64,000 nt of DNA from Lacibacter luteus. GTDB taxonomy: Bacteria > Bacteroidota > Bacteroidia > Chitinophagales > Chitinophagaceae. The notes beneath the pieces are model-generated. The model did not search any database. It was not told the origin of the DNA and saw only the letters and a list, made by a program, of their open reading frames with translations. Positions within the stretch are counted from its first letter, which is position 1. Each line of letters opens with the position of its first letter. A program made the position numbers and the translations under genes. Shown here one piece after another: positions 17,298-25,193 of this stretch. The stretch spans positions 372,001-436,000 of the forward strand of contig NZ_SDHW01000003.1 of assembly GCF_004118265.1 (NCBI RefSeq). The letters run 5' to 3'.

Positions 17298-18275
17298 CTA
17301 CTGGTTTAAAATTCTTACAGCATCTTTTGCAAAATATGTAGCGATCAGATCTGCGCCTGCACGCTTGATAGAAGTAAGCACTTCCATGATCGCTTTGTCT
17401 TCGTTGATCCATCCTTTTTCTGCAGCTGCTTTGATCATCGCATATTCGCCGCTGATGTTATAAGCGCTAACGGGAACGTTCACTGCATTCTTTACTTCAC
17501 GGATGATATCTAAATAACTCAACGCCGGTTTCACCATCACAATGTCTGCACCTTCTTCCACATCCATCACTGTTTCTTTAATGGCTTCAATGCGGTTTGC
17601 ATAATCCATCTGGTAAGTCTTCTTATCACCAAAGCCGGGAGCACTATCCAATGCATCACGGAAAGGACCATAAAAACAAGATGCATATTTTGCACTATAG
17701 CTCATGATACCTGTGTTGATGAAATTATTTTCTTCCAGTCCTTTTCTTATAGCACCGATTCTTCCATCCATCATGTCGCTTGGAGCAACCATATCTGCGC
17801 CTGCTTCTGCATGAGAGATACTCATCTTCACCAATGCTTCCACTGTTTCATCGTTTACGATCTGTCCATCTTTCACTATACCATCATGACCATAAGATGA
17901 ATACGGATCGAGAGCCACATCGGTCATCACATACATTTCCGGTACAGCATCTTTAATAGCTTTGATGCTGCGTTGCATCAGTCCATCTTTATTCCATGCT
18001 TCTTTACCGGTGTTATCTTTTAATTCATCTTTTGATTTAACAAAGAGCAATACAGCTTTCAAACCCATACTCCAGAGTTCTTTCACTTCGTTCACCGTTA
18101 CATCTAAGCTGTTACGATAATAGCCGGGCATAGAAGCGATCTCTGTTTTTACATTCTCACCTTCATCAATGAAAAGCGGAACGATGAAATCATCAGGAGT
18201 AAGAATGGTTTCTCTTACGAGACTTCTTATTGCTTCTGATTTGCGAGTGATGCGATTTCTTCTTTGTAAATACAT
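17298..18275 (-). CDS. hemB: Porphobilinogen synthase (ALA dehydratase)
   Basis: Condenses two 5-aminolevulinate molecules to porphobilinogen; cytosolic, usually octameric. 325 residues, normal length. Active-site lysine blocks are visible: [18 protein letters not shown] and [14 protein letters not shown]. The metal loop reads [14 protein letters not shown], with Asp/Ala where zinc enzymes have a cysteine triad, so this is predicted to be a magnesium-type rather than zinc-type enzyme (family knowledge applied to the sequence). Located between hemF and hemL on the minus strand, with a palindrome in the spacer on each side. Confidence 0.97.
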   Translation of the reverse strand: MYLQRRNRITRKSEAIRSLVRETILTPDDFIVPLFIDEGENVKTEIASMPGYYRNSLDVTVNEVKELWSMGLKAVLLFVKSKDELKDNTGKEAWNKDGLMQRSIKAIKDAVPEMYVMTDVALDPYSSYGHDGIVKDGQIVNDETVEALVKMSISHAEAGADMVAPSDMMDGRIGAIRKGLEENNFINTGIMSYSAKYASCFYGPFRDALDSAPGFGDKKTYQMDYANRIEAIKETVMDVEEGADIVMVKPALSYLDIIREVKNAVNVPVSAYNISGEYAMIKAAAEKGWINEDKAIMEVLTSIKRAGADLIATYFAKDAVRILNQ

Positions 18276-18295
18276 AAGACGTTTATTTAATGAAC

Positions 18296-18328
18296 CGCCA
18301 ACAGGGTTTGCAACCGCTGTCGGGGTTG
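18296..18328. repeat. Palindromic element, hemF-hemB spacer
   Basis: An imperfect hairpin around CCAACAGGGTTTGCAACC and CGCTGTCGGGGTTG, with outer CAAC/GTTG arms. It lies in the 60-base spacer between hemF and hemB and belongs to neither the heptad nor the CGCAAAG family. Whether it is dispersed elsewhere cannot be seen in this window. Confidence 0.5.
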
Positions 18329-18335
18329 TAAAGTT

Positions 18336-19301
18336 CTAACAGCTATTTGATTTTTTCGCCCAAGCAATCCGTTCTTCTTCACTTATTTCATTCAACCAAT
18401 CTCTCGGATGCAAACACACTTCCTGCAATTTATATTCTTCACTGCCAAATTTCGGTTGATAATTATACTCAAAACGAACCGTAGGAGGTAAGCTCATCAA
18501 AATACTTTCAATGCGTCCGTTGGTTTTTAAGCCGAAGATAGTACCACGATCATGCACTAAGTTGAACTCTACATATCTTCCTCTGCGTACTTCCTGCCAG
18601 TGTTTGTTTTCTGCTGTGTAGGCAGTGGGCTTTCTTTTTTCAACGATGGGGATGTATGCATCAATAAAAGCATTACCGCAACGCTCTGCAAACTGCATCC
18701 AGAAATTAATATCCTGTGTTTCGTTGGGACGTTTGTGATCGTAAAATATTCCACCAATGCCTCTGCGCTCATTACCACGATGTGTATTTACGAAATAGTT
18801 ATCGCAGGTTTCTTTCATTTCGGGATAGAACGATTTGTCGAACGCATCACATGCATCTTTATAGGTCTGATGAAAATGTTTGGCATCTTCTTCAAACAAA
18901 TAATAAGGTGTTAAGTCAGTACCGCCACCAAACCAACGGTCGATCACTTCATCGTTTTCATTGTACAGCTCAAACATGCGGTAGTTGCAATGTACTGTTG
19001 GTACAAATGGATTGTGTGGATGAATCACCAGACTCAAGCCACAGGCAAACCATTTTGCACCGTTGATCTTGAGTTGTACACGCATGGTATCGGTTACATC
19101 TCCAAATACAACGGAAGTATTTACACCTCCTTTCTCAATCACATTTCCATTGGCAATGACACGTGTCTTTCCGCCACCACCTTCAGGTCGCTGCCATTCA
19201 TCTTCCATGAATGTTGCTTTACCATCGCTCTGCTCTAAAGCAGCACAGATGCGGTTCTGCAAATCATGAATGAATGATATCCAGGTTTCTTTAACGTTCA
19301 T
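18336..19301 (-). CDS. hemF: Aerobic coproporphyrinogen III oxidase
   Basis: Oxygen-dependent oxidative decarboxylation of coproporphyrinogen III to protoporphyrinogen IX; cytosolic. 321 residues. Family blocks: WQRPEGGGGKTRVIANG, GLSLVIHPHNPFVPTVHCNY, WFGGGTDLTPYYLFEEDAKH, HRGNERRGIGGIFYDH and RRGRYVEFNLVHDRGT. The start codon is 3 bases from a heptad-type palindromic repeat. The genome also has the oxygen-independent enzyme HemN (29326-30690), so this step can run with or without oxygen. Confidence 0.97.
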   Translation of the reverse strand: MNVKETWISFIHDLQNRICAALEQSDGKATFMEDEWQRPEGGGGKTRVIANGNVIEKGGVNTSVVFGDVTDTMRVQLKINGAKWFACGLSLVIHPHNPFVPTVHCNYRMFELYNENDEVIDRWFGGGTDLTPYYLFEEDAKHFHQTYKDACDAFDKSFYPEMKETCDNYFVNTHRGNERRGIGGIFYDHKRPNETQDINFWMQFAERCGNAFIDAYIPIVEKRKPTAYTAENKHWQEVRRGRYVEFNLVHDRGTIFGLKTNGRIESILMSLPPTVRFEYNYQPKFGSEEYKLQEVCLHPRDWLNEISEEERIAWAKKSNSC

Positions 19302-19304
19302 ATA

Positions 19305-19375
19305 ATGAATGATGAGTGATCAGTGATGAGTTGTTGAGCAGTCACGCCACTCATTATTCATCACTCATTACTCAT
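19305..19375. repeat. Heptad palindromic repeat, hemE-hemF spacer
   Basis: Two 27-base arms (19305-19331 and 19349-19375) are imperfect inverted repeats, 22 of 27 positions matching, with several mismatches being G-U pairs. The 17-base loop starts TGTTGAGCAG and ends ACGCC. Each arm is built of degenerate heptamers such as ATGAGTG and ATGAATG. It supplies the hemE stop codon (19372-19374) and ends 3 bases before the hemF start. Nearly the same loop occurs at 20437-20453. Confidence 0.9.
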
Positions 19376-20403
19376 TTTTGATATTCCTTCACCGCCTCCA
19401 CAAATGCTTTTGCATGATCAACAGGTACATTGGGTGTAATGCCATGACCAAGGTTGGCAATGTATCGCTGTGTACCAAATGCATCGATCATTTCTTTTAC
19501 TGCTTTTTTAATTTCAGGAATTGGTGCCAGCAATTTCGCCGGATCAAAATTACCCTGAATGGTGATTTTGTTCTGCGTAAACTCTCTTGCCAATTGCGGC
19601 GTAATACACCAATCGATACCCACACCGCTGGCTGCACTTTCACTGATATCTTTCAACGCATGCCATGTTCCTTTCGGGAAAAGAATCACAGGCGCATCAT
19701 CTTTCAATGCTTCTGCTATCTGGAATAAATAAGGCTGAGCAAATGCTTTAAAATCGACCGGACTTAATGAACCTGCCCAGCTATCAAATACTTGTACCGT
19801 GTCTGCACCTGCTTTCACCTGGTTCTTTAAATAGACAATGGTAATGTCAGTGATCTTTTGCAGCAACTGGTGAGCAAGCAATGGTTGCGTGTAAGCAAAC
19901 TGTTTTGCTTTATCCCATGTTTTGCTGCCTTTACCTTCTACCATATAACAAAGAATGGTCCACGGCGCACCGGCAAAACCGATCAATGGTACACGACCAT
20001 TCAATTCTCTTTTTGTTAAACTCAATGCATCGTACACATACTTCAAACTTTCTTCTGCACCGGTTGTGATCAACGCATCAACATCTTTTTGCGATGCAAT
20101 TGTTTTTGGTAACGATGGCCCTTTGCCTTCTTCCATCAACACTTCCACACCCATTGCCTGTGGTATCACCAAAATATCGCTGAAGATAATAGCAGCATCC
20201 ACACCCACCTGGTCAACAGGTTGCAACGTAATTTCTGTTGCAAGCTCCGGTGTTTGACAACGGGTAAAGAAATCATATTTCTCCCGCAGCTTAATATAAT
20301 CGGGTAAATATCTTCCTGCCTGGCGCATCATCCATACCGGTGGGCGTTCTACAGTTTCTCCTCTGAGGGCTTTTAATAATAAATCGTTCTTAAGTTGAGT
20401 CAT
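19372..20403 (-). CDS. hemE: Uroporphyrinogen decarboxylase
   Basis: Decarboxylates the four acetates of uroporphyrinogen III to give coproporphyrinogen III; cytosolic. 343 residues, usual length. Blocks: [17 protein letters not shown] at the N-terminus, [41 protein letters not shown] and the C-terminal [14 protein letters not shown]. Its stop codon lies in the repeat on one side, and its start is 6 bases from a second copy of the same repeat. Confidence 0.97.
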   Translation of the reverse strand: MTQLKNDLLLKALRGETVERPPVWMMRQAGRYLPDYIKLREKYDFFTRCQTPELATEITLQPVDQVGVDAAIIFSDILVIPQAMGVEVLMEEGKGPSLPKTIASQKDVDALITTGAEESLKYVYDALSLTKRELNGRVPLIGFAGAPWTILCYMVEGKGSKTWDKAKQFAYTQPLLAHQLLQKITDITIVYLKNQVKAGADTVQVFDSWAGSLSPVDFKAFAQPYLFQIAEALKDDAPVILFPKGTWHALKDISESAASGVGIDWCITPQLAREFTQNKITIQGNFDPAKLLAPIPEIKKAVKEMIDAFGTQRYIANLGHGITPNVPVDHAKAFVEAVKEYQK

Positions 20404-20409
20404 AATAAA

Positions 20410-20480
20410 ATGAATGATGAGTAATTAGTGATGAGTTGTTGAGCAGCGACGCCACTCATTATTCATCACTCATAACTCAT
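20410..20480. repeat. Heptad palindromic repeat, hemD-hemE spacer
   Basis: Arms 20410-20436 and 20454-20480, 17-base loop TGTTGAGCAGCGACGCC, almost identical to the copy at 19305-19375. The right arm contains the hemD stop (20470-20472) and encodes the last residues NEL of HemD. Confidence 0.9.
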
Positions 20481-21177
20481 TAAAAAAATCCATCGCCTGC
20501 CTTACCAGTTCTTCTTTGCCCGGTGATTTGCCAATGATGATGGTGTTGTTACAATATTGTTGAACTGCTTTTGCTGTGGTTGTGCCAATGGCGAATACAA
20601 TTGTTTGGTCAGCGATTTTGTTGCTGCTGAAAAAACTTGTGACAGCACTTGGGCTGTAAAATAAAATGCCCTGGTATTGCTTGCTTACTTTGTGCGGCGT
20701 GTGGATGGTTTCGTACACCATGATCTCCTGCACATCAATTCCTTCTTTGCGAAGGATAGCAGGTAACTCATCTCTGCGTTGTTCGCCACAGAAGAAAATC
20801 ACTTCATCCACATCAGCTGCTTCAATTATTTTTTCGGCCAGCTCTGCTGCAGAACCTGCAGTTGCTGCAACACTATGTTCGCCAAAACTTTCCTGCAGCA
20901 GTTTTTTTGTTGTATTCCCCAAACAGTAAATAACCCAATCGGGAAGTTGACTGTCCTGTTGTGCCAGTACCGCTGTTACGGCATTCATACTTGTAAAGAC
21001 AACAGTGGCCGATTGCATGTATGCCTGTTCAATTTCCTGCTGCACTTCTACAGATTGAATAGGCTCTGTTTCTATAAACGAGAGTTCATCAATAGCAATG
21101 CCTTCTTCTTTCGCTTCGCTTACAAGCAAAGAAGTCAATGGCCTGGTTGATAATATGTGTATGTTATTTTCCTGCAT
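20470..21177 (-). CDS. hemD: Uroporphyrinogen-III synthase
   Basis: Cyclises hydroxymethylbilane to uroporphyrinogen III with inversion of ring D; cytosolic, two-lobed. 235 residues. Sequence conservation in this family is low, so the call leans on gene order as well as on the N-terminal ILSTRPL strand, the AVVFTSMNAV-like block TVVFTSMNAVTAV, the IMVYETIHTPH linker and GILFYSPSAVTSFF. The start overlaps hemC by 14 bases, implying coupled translation. The last codons and stop come from the adjacent repeat. Confidence 0.93.
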   Translation of the reverse strand: MQENNIHILSTRPLTSLLVSEAKEEGIAIDELSFIETEPIQSVEVQQEIEQAYMQSATVVFTSMNAVTAVLAQQDSQLPDWVIYCLGNTTKKLLQESFGEHSVAATAGSAAELAEKIIEAADVDEVIFFCGEQRRDELPAILRKEGIDVQEIMVYETIHTPHKVSKQYQGILFYSPSAVTSFFSSNKIADQTIVFAIGTTTAKAVQQYCNNTIIIGKSPGKEELVRQAMDFFNEL

Positions 21178-22129
21178 TCTTTATACTATCTGCAATGGCT
21201 TGTCCGCCGAGTGATAAAACTTCTTCTGCCGCTTCAAGTCCCAAATGCGCTGCATCGGGAATGGAAACAGTGTTTTCATATTCCACTTTTTCTTTTCCAT
21301 CAAGCGAAAAAATATTTCCACGGAAATGAATTTCCTCATCCAACACTTCTGCATAGGCACTGATGGGTGTTGAACAACCGCCTAACAAGGCACGTAAAAA
21401 CTCACGTTCAATTTTTGTACAAAACGCCGTATCGGCATCGTTAAACTCAACGCATGCTTCCAATGCATATGCATCCTCTTCTCTGCACACAACCATAACT
21501 GCACCTTGTGCAGGAGCAGGCAACATCCAATCAAGTTCAATAGAGTTTTCAGGACGAAGGTTGATGCGTTCCAAACCCGCAGCTGCAAAAATGGCCGCAT
21601 CCCATTTCTCTTCTTTCAACTTGCGTAAACGTGTGTTTACATTGCCACGCAGATTTTCAACAACAGAAGTTGGATAACGATGTAACCATTGGGCTTTTCT
21701 TCTGATACTGCTCGTTGCAACCGTGAGTGGAGAAGATTCGCTATTCACGATTGACCATTCACCATTCACAAAACCCAACTTATCACTCATTACTGACAAT
21801 TCATTTTTCAGTACCAACAGATCTTTCACCGGCCCACGTTTTAACACCGCTGCCTGTATAATACCTTTTGGTAATTGCGTAGGCACATCCTTCATAGAAT
21901 GTACCGCTATATCAATCTTGTTATTGAGTAATGCGCTGTCGAGGCTGCGGGTAAACACACCTTGCACACCCATCTCATATAATGGAGTACTCAGGTCAAT
22001 ATCGCCTTCGCTTTTAATATAAACGAGTTCAGTTTCGTAGCCGTATTGAAGTAATAAGTTTTTTACCTGTGTGGCCTGCCAAACTGCTAACTCGCTTTCC
22101 CTTGTGCCGATGCGGATAATTTTTCCCAT
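21164..22129 (-). CDS. hemC: Hydroxymethylbilane synthase (porphobilinogen deaminase)
   Basis: Polymerises four porphobilinogens into hydroxymethylbilane; cytosolic. 321 residues from the ATG at 22129 (MGKIIRIGTRESELAVWQAT); the longer frame adds 14 residues that overlap hemA. Blocks: HSMKDVPTQLP, TSSIRRKAQWLH, LRGNVNTRLRKL, and LLGGCSTPISAYAE with the dipyrromethane-attachment Cys. Odd feature: residues about 110-131 (LSVMSDKLGFVNGEWSIVNS) between LLVLKNE and the TSSIRRK block read as an in-frame heptad-repeat insertion; E. coli HemC has a shorter segment there. The gene starts 1 base after the hemA stop. Confidence 0.97.
   Translation of the reverse strand: MGKIIRIGTRESELAVWQATQVKNLLLQYGYETELVYIKSEGDIDLSTPLYEMGVQGVFTRSLDSALLNNKIDIAVHSMKDVPTQLPKGIIQAAVLKRGPVKDLLVLKNELSVMSDKLGFVNGEWSIVNSESSPLTVATSSIRRKAQWLHRYPTSVVENLRGNVNTRLRKLKEEKWDAAIFAAAGLERINLRPENSIELDWMLPAPAQGAVMVVCREEDAYALEACVEFNDADTAFCTKIEREFLRALLGGCSTPISAYAEVLDEEIHFRGNIFSLDGKEKVEYENTVSIPDAAHLGLEAAEEVLSLGGQAIADSIKNAGK
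21737..21805. repeat. Heptad repeat copy inside hemC
   Basis: Units such as ATTCACG, ATTGACC, ATTCACC, ATTCACA and, further on, ATCACTC and ATTACTG match the heptads of the spacer repeats. They lie in frame within hemC and encode about 22 residues upstream of the conserved TSSIRRK block. Confidence 0.7.
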
Positions 22130-22130
22130 T

Positions 22131-23369
22131 TTATTCTGTGCCGGTAGCAATAAACTCATTGATGGCTTCAATGTAATAACAGCCTCGCTGGTTTTGCTCT
22201 TTCATTTTTGAAGCCATGCAATTAATTACCTTCTGAATTTTTTCATCGGTATTTTTTGTGCAGGCTGTATGATGCGGTTGCAAAGTTATATATAATGGGG
22301 AAGTATGAATTTCTTTGAGCTTTGTTTTTACGGCTTTCAGCACCGGCACATGCTTGCGCATCTGGTACCAATCCATAAATTCAGCTGTATGTTCTTCAAT
22401 GATGGCTTTTGCTTTGGGCACTTCTGCTTCACGCTTGGCAAGTGTCTCATCTTTCAGCTTCGATAACTGATCTACATTTACCAGCGTTACATTTTCCAAT
22501 GCAGCAGCCGCAGCTTCAACATTGTTGGGTATTGATAAGTCGATAACCAGTTTCTGCTGTTTGCTTTTTAATTGTGCAGCAAGAATAGTTGGCTCGGGTG
22601 AGTTTGTTGCTACTAAAATAATATCTGCTTCCGCCACTTGCACGCTCAGCTCTTCAATTGGTGCAGATTGTAAACCCAACTCATCTGCCAATACGGTTGC
22701 CTTTTCTTCGGTACGGTTGATGAGCGTAATATTATTTGTACCGAGATAGTCAACTAAATTTTTACAGGTGTTGCGCCCAAACTTACCTGTGCCAAGCAAT
22801 ACGATCTTTTTATTGCGGATATGCTTTACATGTTCACGAATAAACTGAACAGCAGCAAATGAAACCGATACCGTGCCATCACTCAGCCTTGTATTGTTCT
22901 TAATGGCTTTGGATGATTGCAGCATGCAGTTCACCAAACGTTCTGTAAATGCATGAATACGCTGGTGTTGTTTGGCGGTTTTTGCAGCTTGCTTTATCTG
23001 GCCTACAATTTCATAGTCACCCAGGATCTGCGAATCCAATCCGCCACCCACATGCAACAAATGATCGATTGCTTCTATTCCTTTTTTTACATAAGCTCTT
23101 TCACGAAACTCTTTGCTGCAACCTTCGGTCTGGCTGCAAAGCAACTCTTCCAATTGTGCCAACTGATCTGCAAAACCATAAATTTCGGTGCGGTTGCAGG
23201 TAGAAACCACAAAGGCTTCCTGCACACCAAATTCAGGGGCCTGGTTCAGTAAGGTTGCATATTGTTCGGGAGAAAGGGCAAAACGGCCACGCATTTCTGC
23301 ATCGGTTTTGCGGTAGTTGATACCCGCTATAAAAAATTTCGATATGTCTTTTGTGCCGTTTTTGTGCAT
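22131..23369 (-). CDS. hemA: Glutamyl-tRNA reductase
   Basis: NADPH-dependent reduction of glutamyl-tRNA to glutamate-1-semialdehyde, first and usually rate-limiting step of the C5 haem pathway. 412 residues from the ATG at 23369. Blocks: FIAGINYRKTDAEMRGRFAL, VVSTCNRTEIYGF with the catalytic Cys, GGLDSQILGDYEIVGQIK, and the NADPH site IVLLGTGKFGRNT. The C-terminal dimerisation region is present. First gene of the minus-strand operon hemA-C-D-E-F-B-L, with a good -7 box 27 bases upstream. Confidence 0.97.
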   Translation of the reverse strand: MHKNGTKDISKFFIAGINYRKTDAEMRGRFALSPEQYATLLNQAPEFGVQEAFVVSTCNRTEIYGFADQLAQLEELLCSQTEGCSKEFRERAYVKKGIEAIDHLLHVGGGLDSQILGDYEIVGQIKQAAKTAKQHQRIHAFTERLVNCMLQSSKAIKNNTRLSDGTVSVSFAAVQFIREHVKHIRNKKIVLLGTGKFGRNTCKNLVDYLGTNNITLINRTEEKATVLADELGLQSAPIEELSVQVAEADIILVATNSPEPTILAAQLKSKQQKLVIDLSIPNNVEAAAAALENVTLVNVDQLSKLKDETLAKREAEVPKAKAIIEEHTAEFMDWYQMRKHVPVLKAVKTKLKEIHTSPLYITLQPHHTACTKNTDEKIQKVINCMASKMKEQNQRGCYYIEAINEFIATGTE

Positions 23370-23395
23370 GGTGATTGTACCAAAAATCCTAAGCG

Positions 23396-23422
23396 CAAAA
23401 GTAACCTCGGGCATCGCATCAA
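23396..23422 (-). promoter_or_regulatory. Promoter of the hemA operon
   Basis: On the minus strand TACTTTTG (23403-23396) matches TAnnTTTG; a TTG at 23422-23420 may be the -33 element with 16-base spacing. It lies just upstream of hemA. Confidence 0.55.
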
Positions 23423-23590
23423 CCTAAAAATTCTGTCATTGCTTTGTCAAAAGAAAAAGTGATTTTAATCAGTTGAACGAGTGTTCATTATCACTGAAAA
23501 TGCTTATGAAAAAATGCATCAATTCATTGCCCGAAACAGTCATTTCATACAAGTTTTATTGCAGAATGAACTTTTGTTTTGTATTGCGGT

Positions 23591-23598
23591 TACTTTTG
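23591..23598 (+). promoter_or_regulatory. -7 box of hemH
   Basis: TACTTTTG fits TAnnTTTG and lies 19 bases before the hemH ATG. A TTTG at 23573-23576 upstream is too close (14 bases) for a standard -33 element. With the hemA promoter it forms a divergent hem control region of about 250 bases. Confidence 0.45.
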
Positions 23599-23617
23599 CA
23601 AACGATTAAAAACAGAT

Positions 23618-24676
23618 ATGGAGCAAACAGCAAAAAAAGGGATCCTGTTGATGAATCTTGGTTCGCCCGATTCCACAGAAGTAAAAGATGTTCGCCGTTA
23701 TTTAAATGAATTTTTAATGGACGAACGGGTAATTGATATGCCTTACCTGAAACGACTTCTGTTGGTAAAAGGGCTCATTACTCCTTTTCGTGCACCCAAA
23801 TCGGCAGAGGCTTACCGTACCATCTGGACAAAAGAGGGCTCTCCGCTCATCGTTCTTACCCAGCAATTACAAGAAGCGTTGCAGCAGCAGGTAGATGTAC
23901 CGGTTGAAATTGCCATGCGTTATGGCAACCCGACAGTACAGCATGGTTTTGATGCATTGATGAAAAAAGTACCCGGACTGGAAGAAGTGATTGCTGTGCC
24001 TTTGTATCCGCATTATGCTATGAGCAGCTACGAAACTGCAGTTGAGTATGCAAAGGAAATTCATCAGAAACAGGAATATCCGTTTAAACTGGAGTTCATT
24101 AAACCTTATTACAATGAACCGAATTATATTGAAGCATTGGCTGAAAATATAAAACCATATCTCCAACAGGAGTACGATCATATCCTGTTCAGTTATCATG
24201 GTATTCCTGAACGTCATTTAGTTAAAACTGACCCCACAGGTTCTCATTGTATGATGAACGGAAATTGTTGCAGTACTTCATCGGCTGCTCATGCAACCTG
24301 TTATCGTCATCAATGTTTTACCACAACCAATCTTGTTACAGATAAATTGGGTATTACAAAAGATAAATTCAGTGTGTCGTTTCAATCGAGACTGGGCAGA
24401 GATCCCTGGCTGAAACCTTATACCGATTTCCGATTGACGGATATGCCCAAAGAAGGAATTAAAAAACTGTTAATCCTTTGTCCGGCGTTTGTAAGTGATT
24501 GTTTGGAAACGTTGGAAGAAATTGAAGAGCGTGGCAAGGAAACATTTATGGAAGCAGGTGGTGAAACGTATAAGATGATCCCTTGTTTAAATACGCATCC
24601 TTTATGGGTGAAGACGATTGCTGATTGGACAAAAGCAATTGTAGCTGGGAATAAGGAGATGGTGCTGGTGAAATGA
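23618..24676 (+). CDS. hemH: Ferrochelatase
   Basis: Inserts iron into the porphyrin macrocycle. 352 residues from ATG 23618 (MEQTAKKGILLMNLGSPDS); the earlier ATG at 23579 precedes the likely -7 box. Blocks: RRYLNEFLMDERVIDMP, YPHYAMSSYETAV, the active-site SYHGIPERHLVKTDPTG, FQSRLGRDPWLKPYTD and CPAFVSDCLETLEEI. A Cys-rich insert (HCMMNGNCCSTSS then ATCYRHQC, about residues 208-230) follows the active-site His; I recall similar inserts in other Bacteroidota, and some ferrochelatases carry [2Fe-2S] clusters, but a cluster here is not shown. Divergent from the hemA operon. Its TGA is the first part of a heptad repeat. Confidence 0.96.
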   Translation: MEQTAKKGILLMNLGSPDSTEVKDVRRYLNEFLMDERVIDMPYLKRLLLVKGLITPFRAPKSAEAYRTIWTKEGSPLIVLTQQLQEALQQQVDVPVEIAMRYGNPTVQHGFDALMKKVPGLEEVIAVPLYPHYAMSSYETAVEYAKEIHQKQEYPFKLEFIKPYYNEPNYIEALAENIKPYLQQEYDHILFSYHGIPERHLVKTDPTGSHCMMNGNCCSTSSAAHATCYRHQCFTTTNLVTDKLGITKDKFSVSFQSRLGRDPWLKPYTDFRLTDMPKEGIKKLLILCPAFVSDCLETLEEIEERGKETFMEAGGETYKMIPCLNTHPLWVKTIADWTKAIVAGNKEMVLVK

Positions 24677-24706
24677 GTGATGAGTAATGAATGATCAGTG
24701 GTTGCC
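24673..24706. repeat. Left inverted arm flanking the four-helix-bundle gene
   Basis: Heptads ATGAGTG, ATGAGTA, ATGAATG, ATCAGTG then GTTGCC. It matches the reverse complement of 25157-25190 at 26 of 34 positions and contains the hemH stop. The remaining 98 bases before the next gene show no other clear feature. Confidence 0.85.
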
Positions 24707-24804
24707 TTCTGGCACTCCCGTCTGACGATAGCTTAGGGGGAAATGAAGGTTTGACAAACGAAAAGTGTTTTTTATTTTGAAGTAAACTTATAAAACACTG
24801 TTCT

Positions 24805-25161
24805 ATGTTTCTTCAACTTGCTCACACCAAAACCGATCTGTTTGCAACATCAAAATCATTTGCACTTGAATGTTATAAGGTAACCAGGTCTTTTCCTCCG
24901 GATGAGCGATTCGCCATGACACAGCAGATCCGCAGGGCAGCACTTTCAGTTCATTTAAATATAGCAGAAGGTTGCTCAAGAAAGTCGATAGCCGAGCGAA
25001 AACGATTTTTTGAAATAGCAAGAGGTTCGGTCATTGAAATTGATACGGCTTTTGATATGGCCGTTAATCTTGAATATACCTCACCTGATAAACTCATTGT
25101 TTTAGGACAGTATTTAGTAAGTACATTTAAACAACTATCAGCAATTATCAATCATGAGTAA
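24805..25161 (+). CDS. Four-helix-bundle protein (23S rRNA IVP/bAvd-like)
   Basis: 118-residue protein of the S23/TIGR02436 four-helix-bundle family, related to proteins encoded in 23S rRNA intervening sequences and to Avd of diversity-generating retroelements. Signature: FPPDERFAMTQQIRRAALSV, then HLNIAEGCSRKSIAERKRFF and EIARGSVIEIDTAFDMAV. Length is typical. Relatives are basic, nucleic-acid-binding pentamers in DGRs; outside those settings the role is unknown. No reverse transcriptase or template repeat is nearby. The gene is wedged between hemH and hemJ and is bracketed by inverted heptad repeats; the right one supplies its TAA. Confidence 0.9.
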   Translation: MFLQLAHTKTDLFATSKSFALECYKVTRSFPPDERFAMTQQIRRAALSVHLNIAEGCSRKSIAERKRFFEIARGSVIEIDTAFDMAVNLEYTSPDKLIVLGQYLVSTFKQLSAIINHE

Positions 25162-25190
25162 CCACTCATTACTGATCACTCATTACTCAT
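25157..25190. repeat. Right inverted arm flanking the four-helix-bundle gene
   Basis: Reverse-oriented heptads (ACTCATT, ACTGATC, ACTCATT, ACTCAT) mirror 24673-24706. It provides the TAA of the upstream gene and ends 3 bases before the hemJ ATG. Confidence 0.85.
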
Positions 25191-25193
25191 ACC

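Noticed and set aside
19305-20480. CRISPR array
   Set aside because: The repeats are palindromic with heptad sub-units and sit as single copies in gene gaps; there are no regular spacers and no cas genes.
24673-25190. Diversity-generating retroelement
   Set aside because: The Avd-like protein suggested it, but there is no reverse transcriptase, target gene or template/variable repeat nearby.
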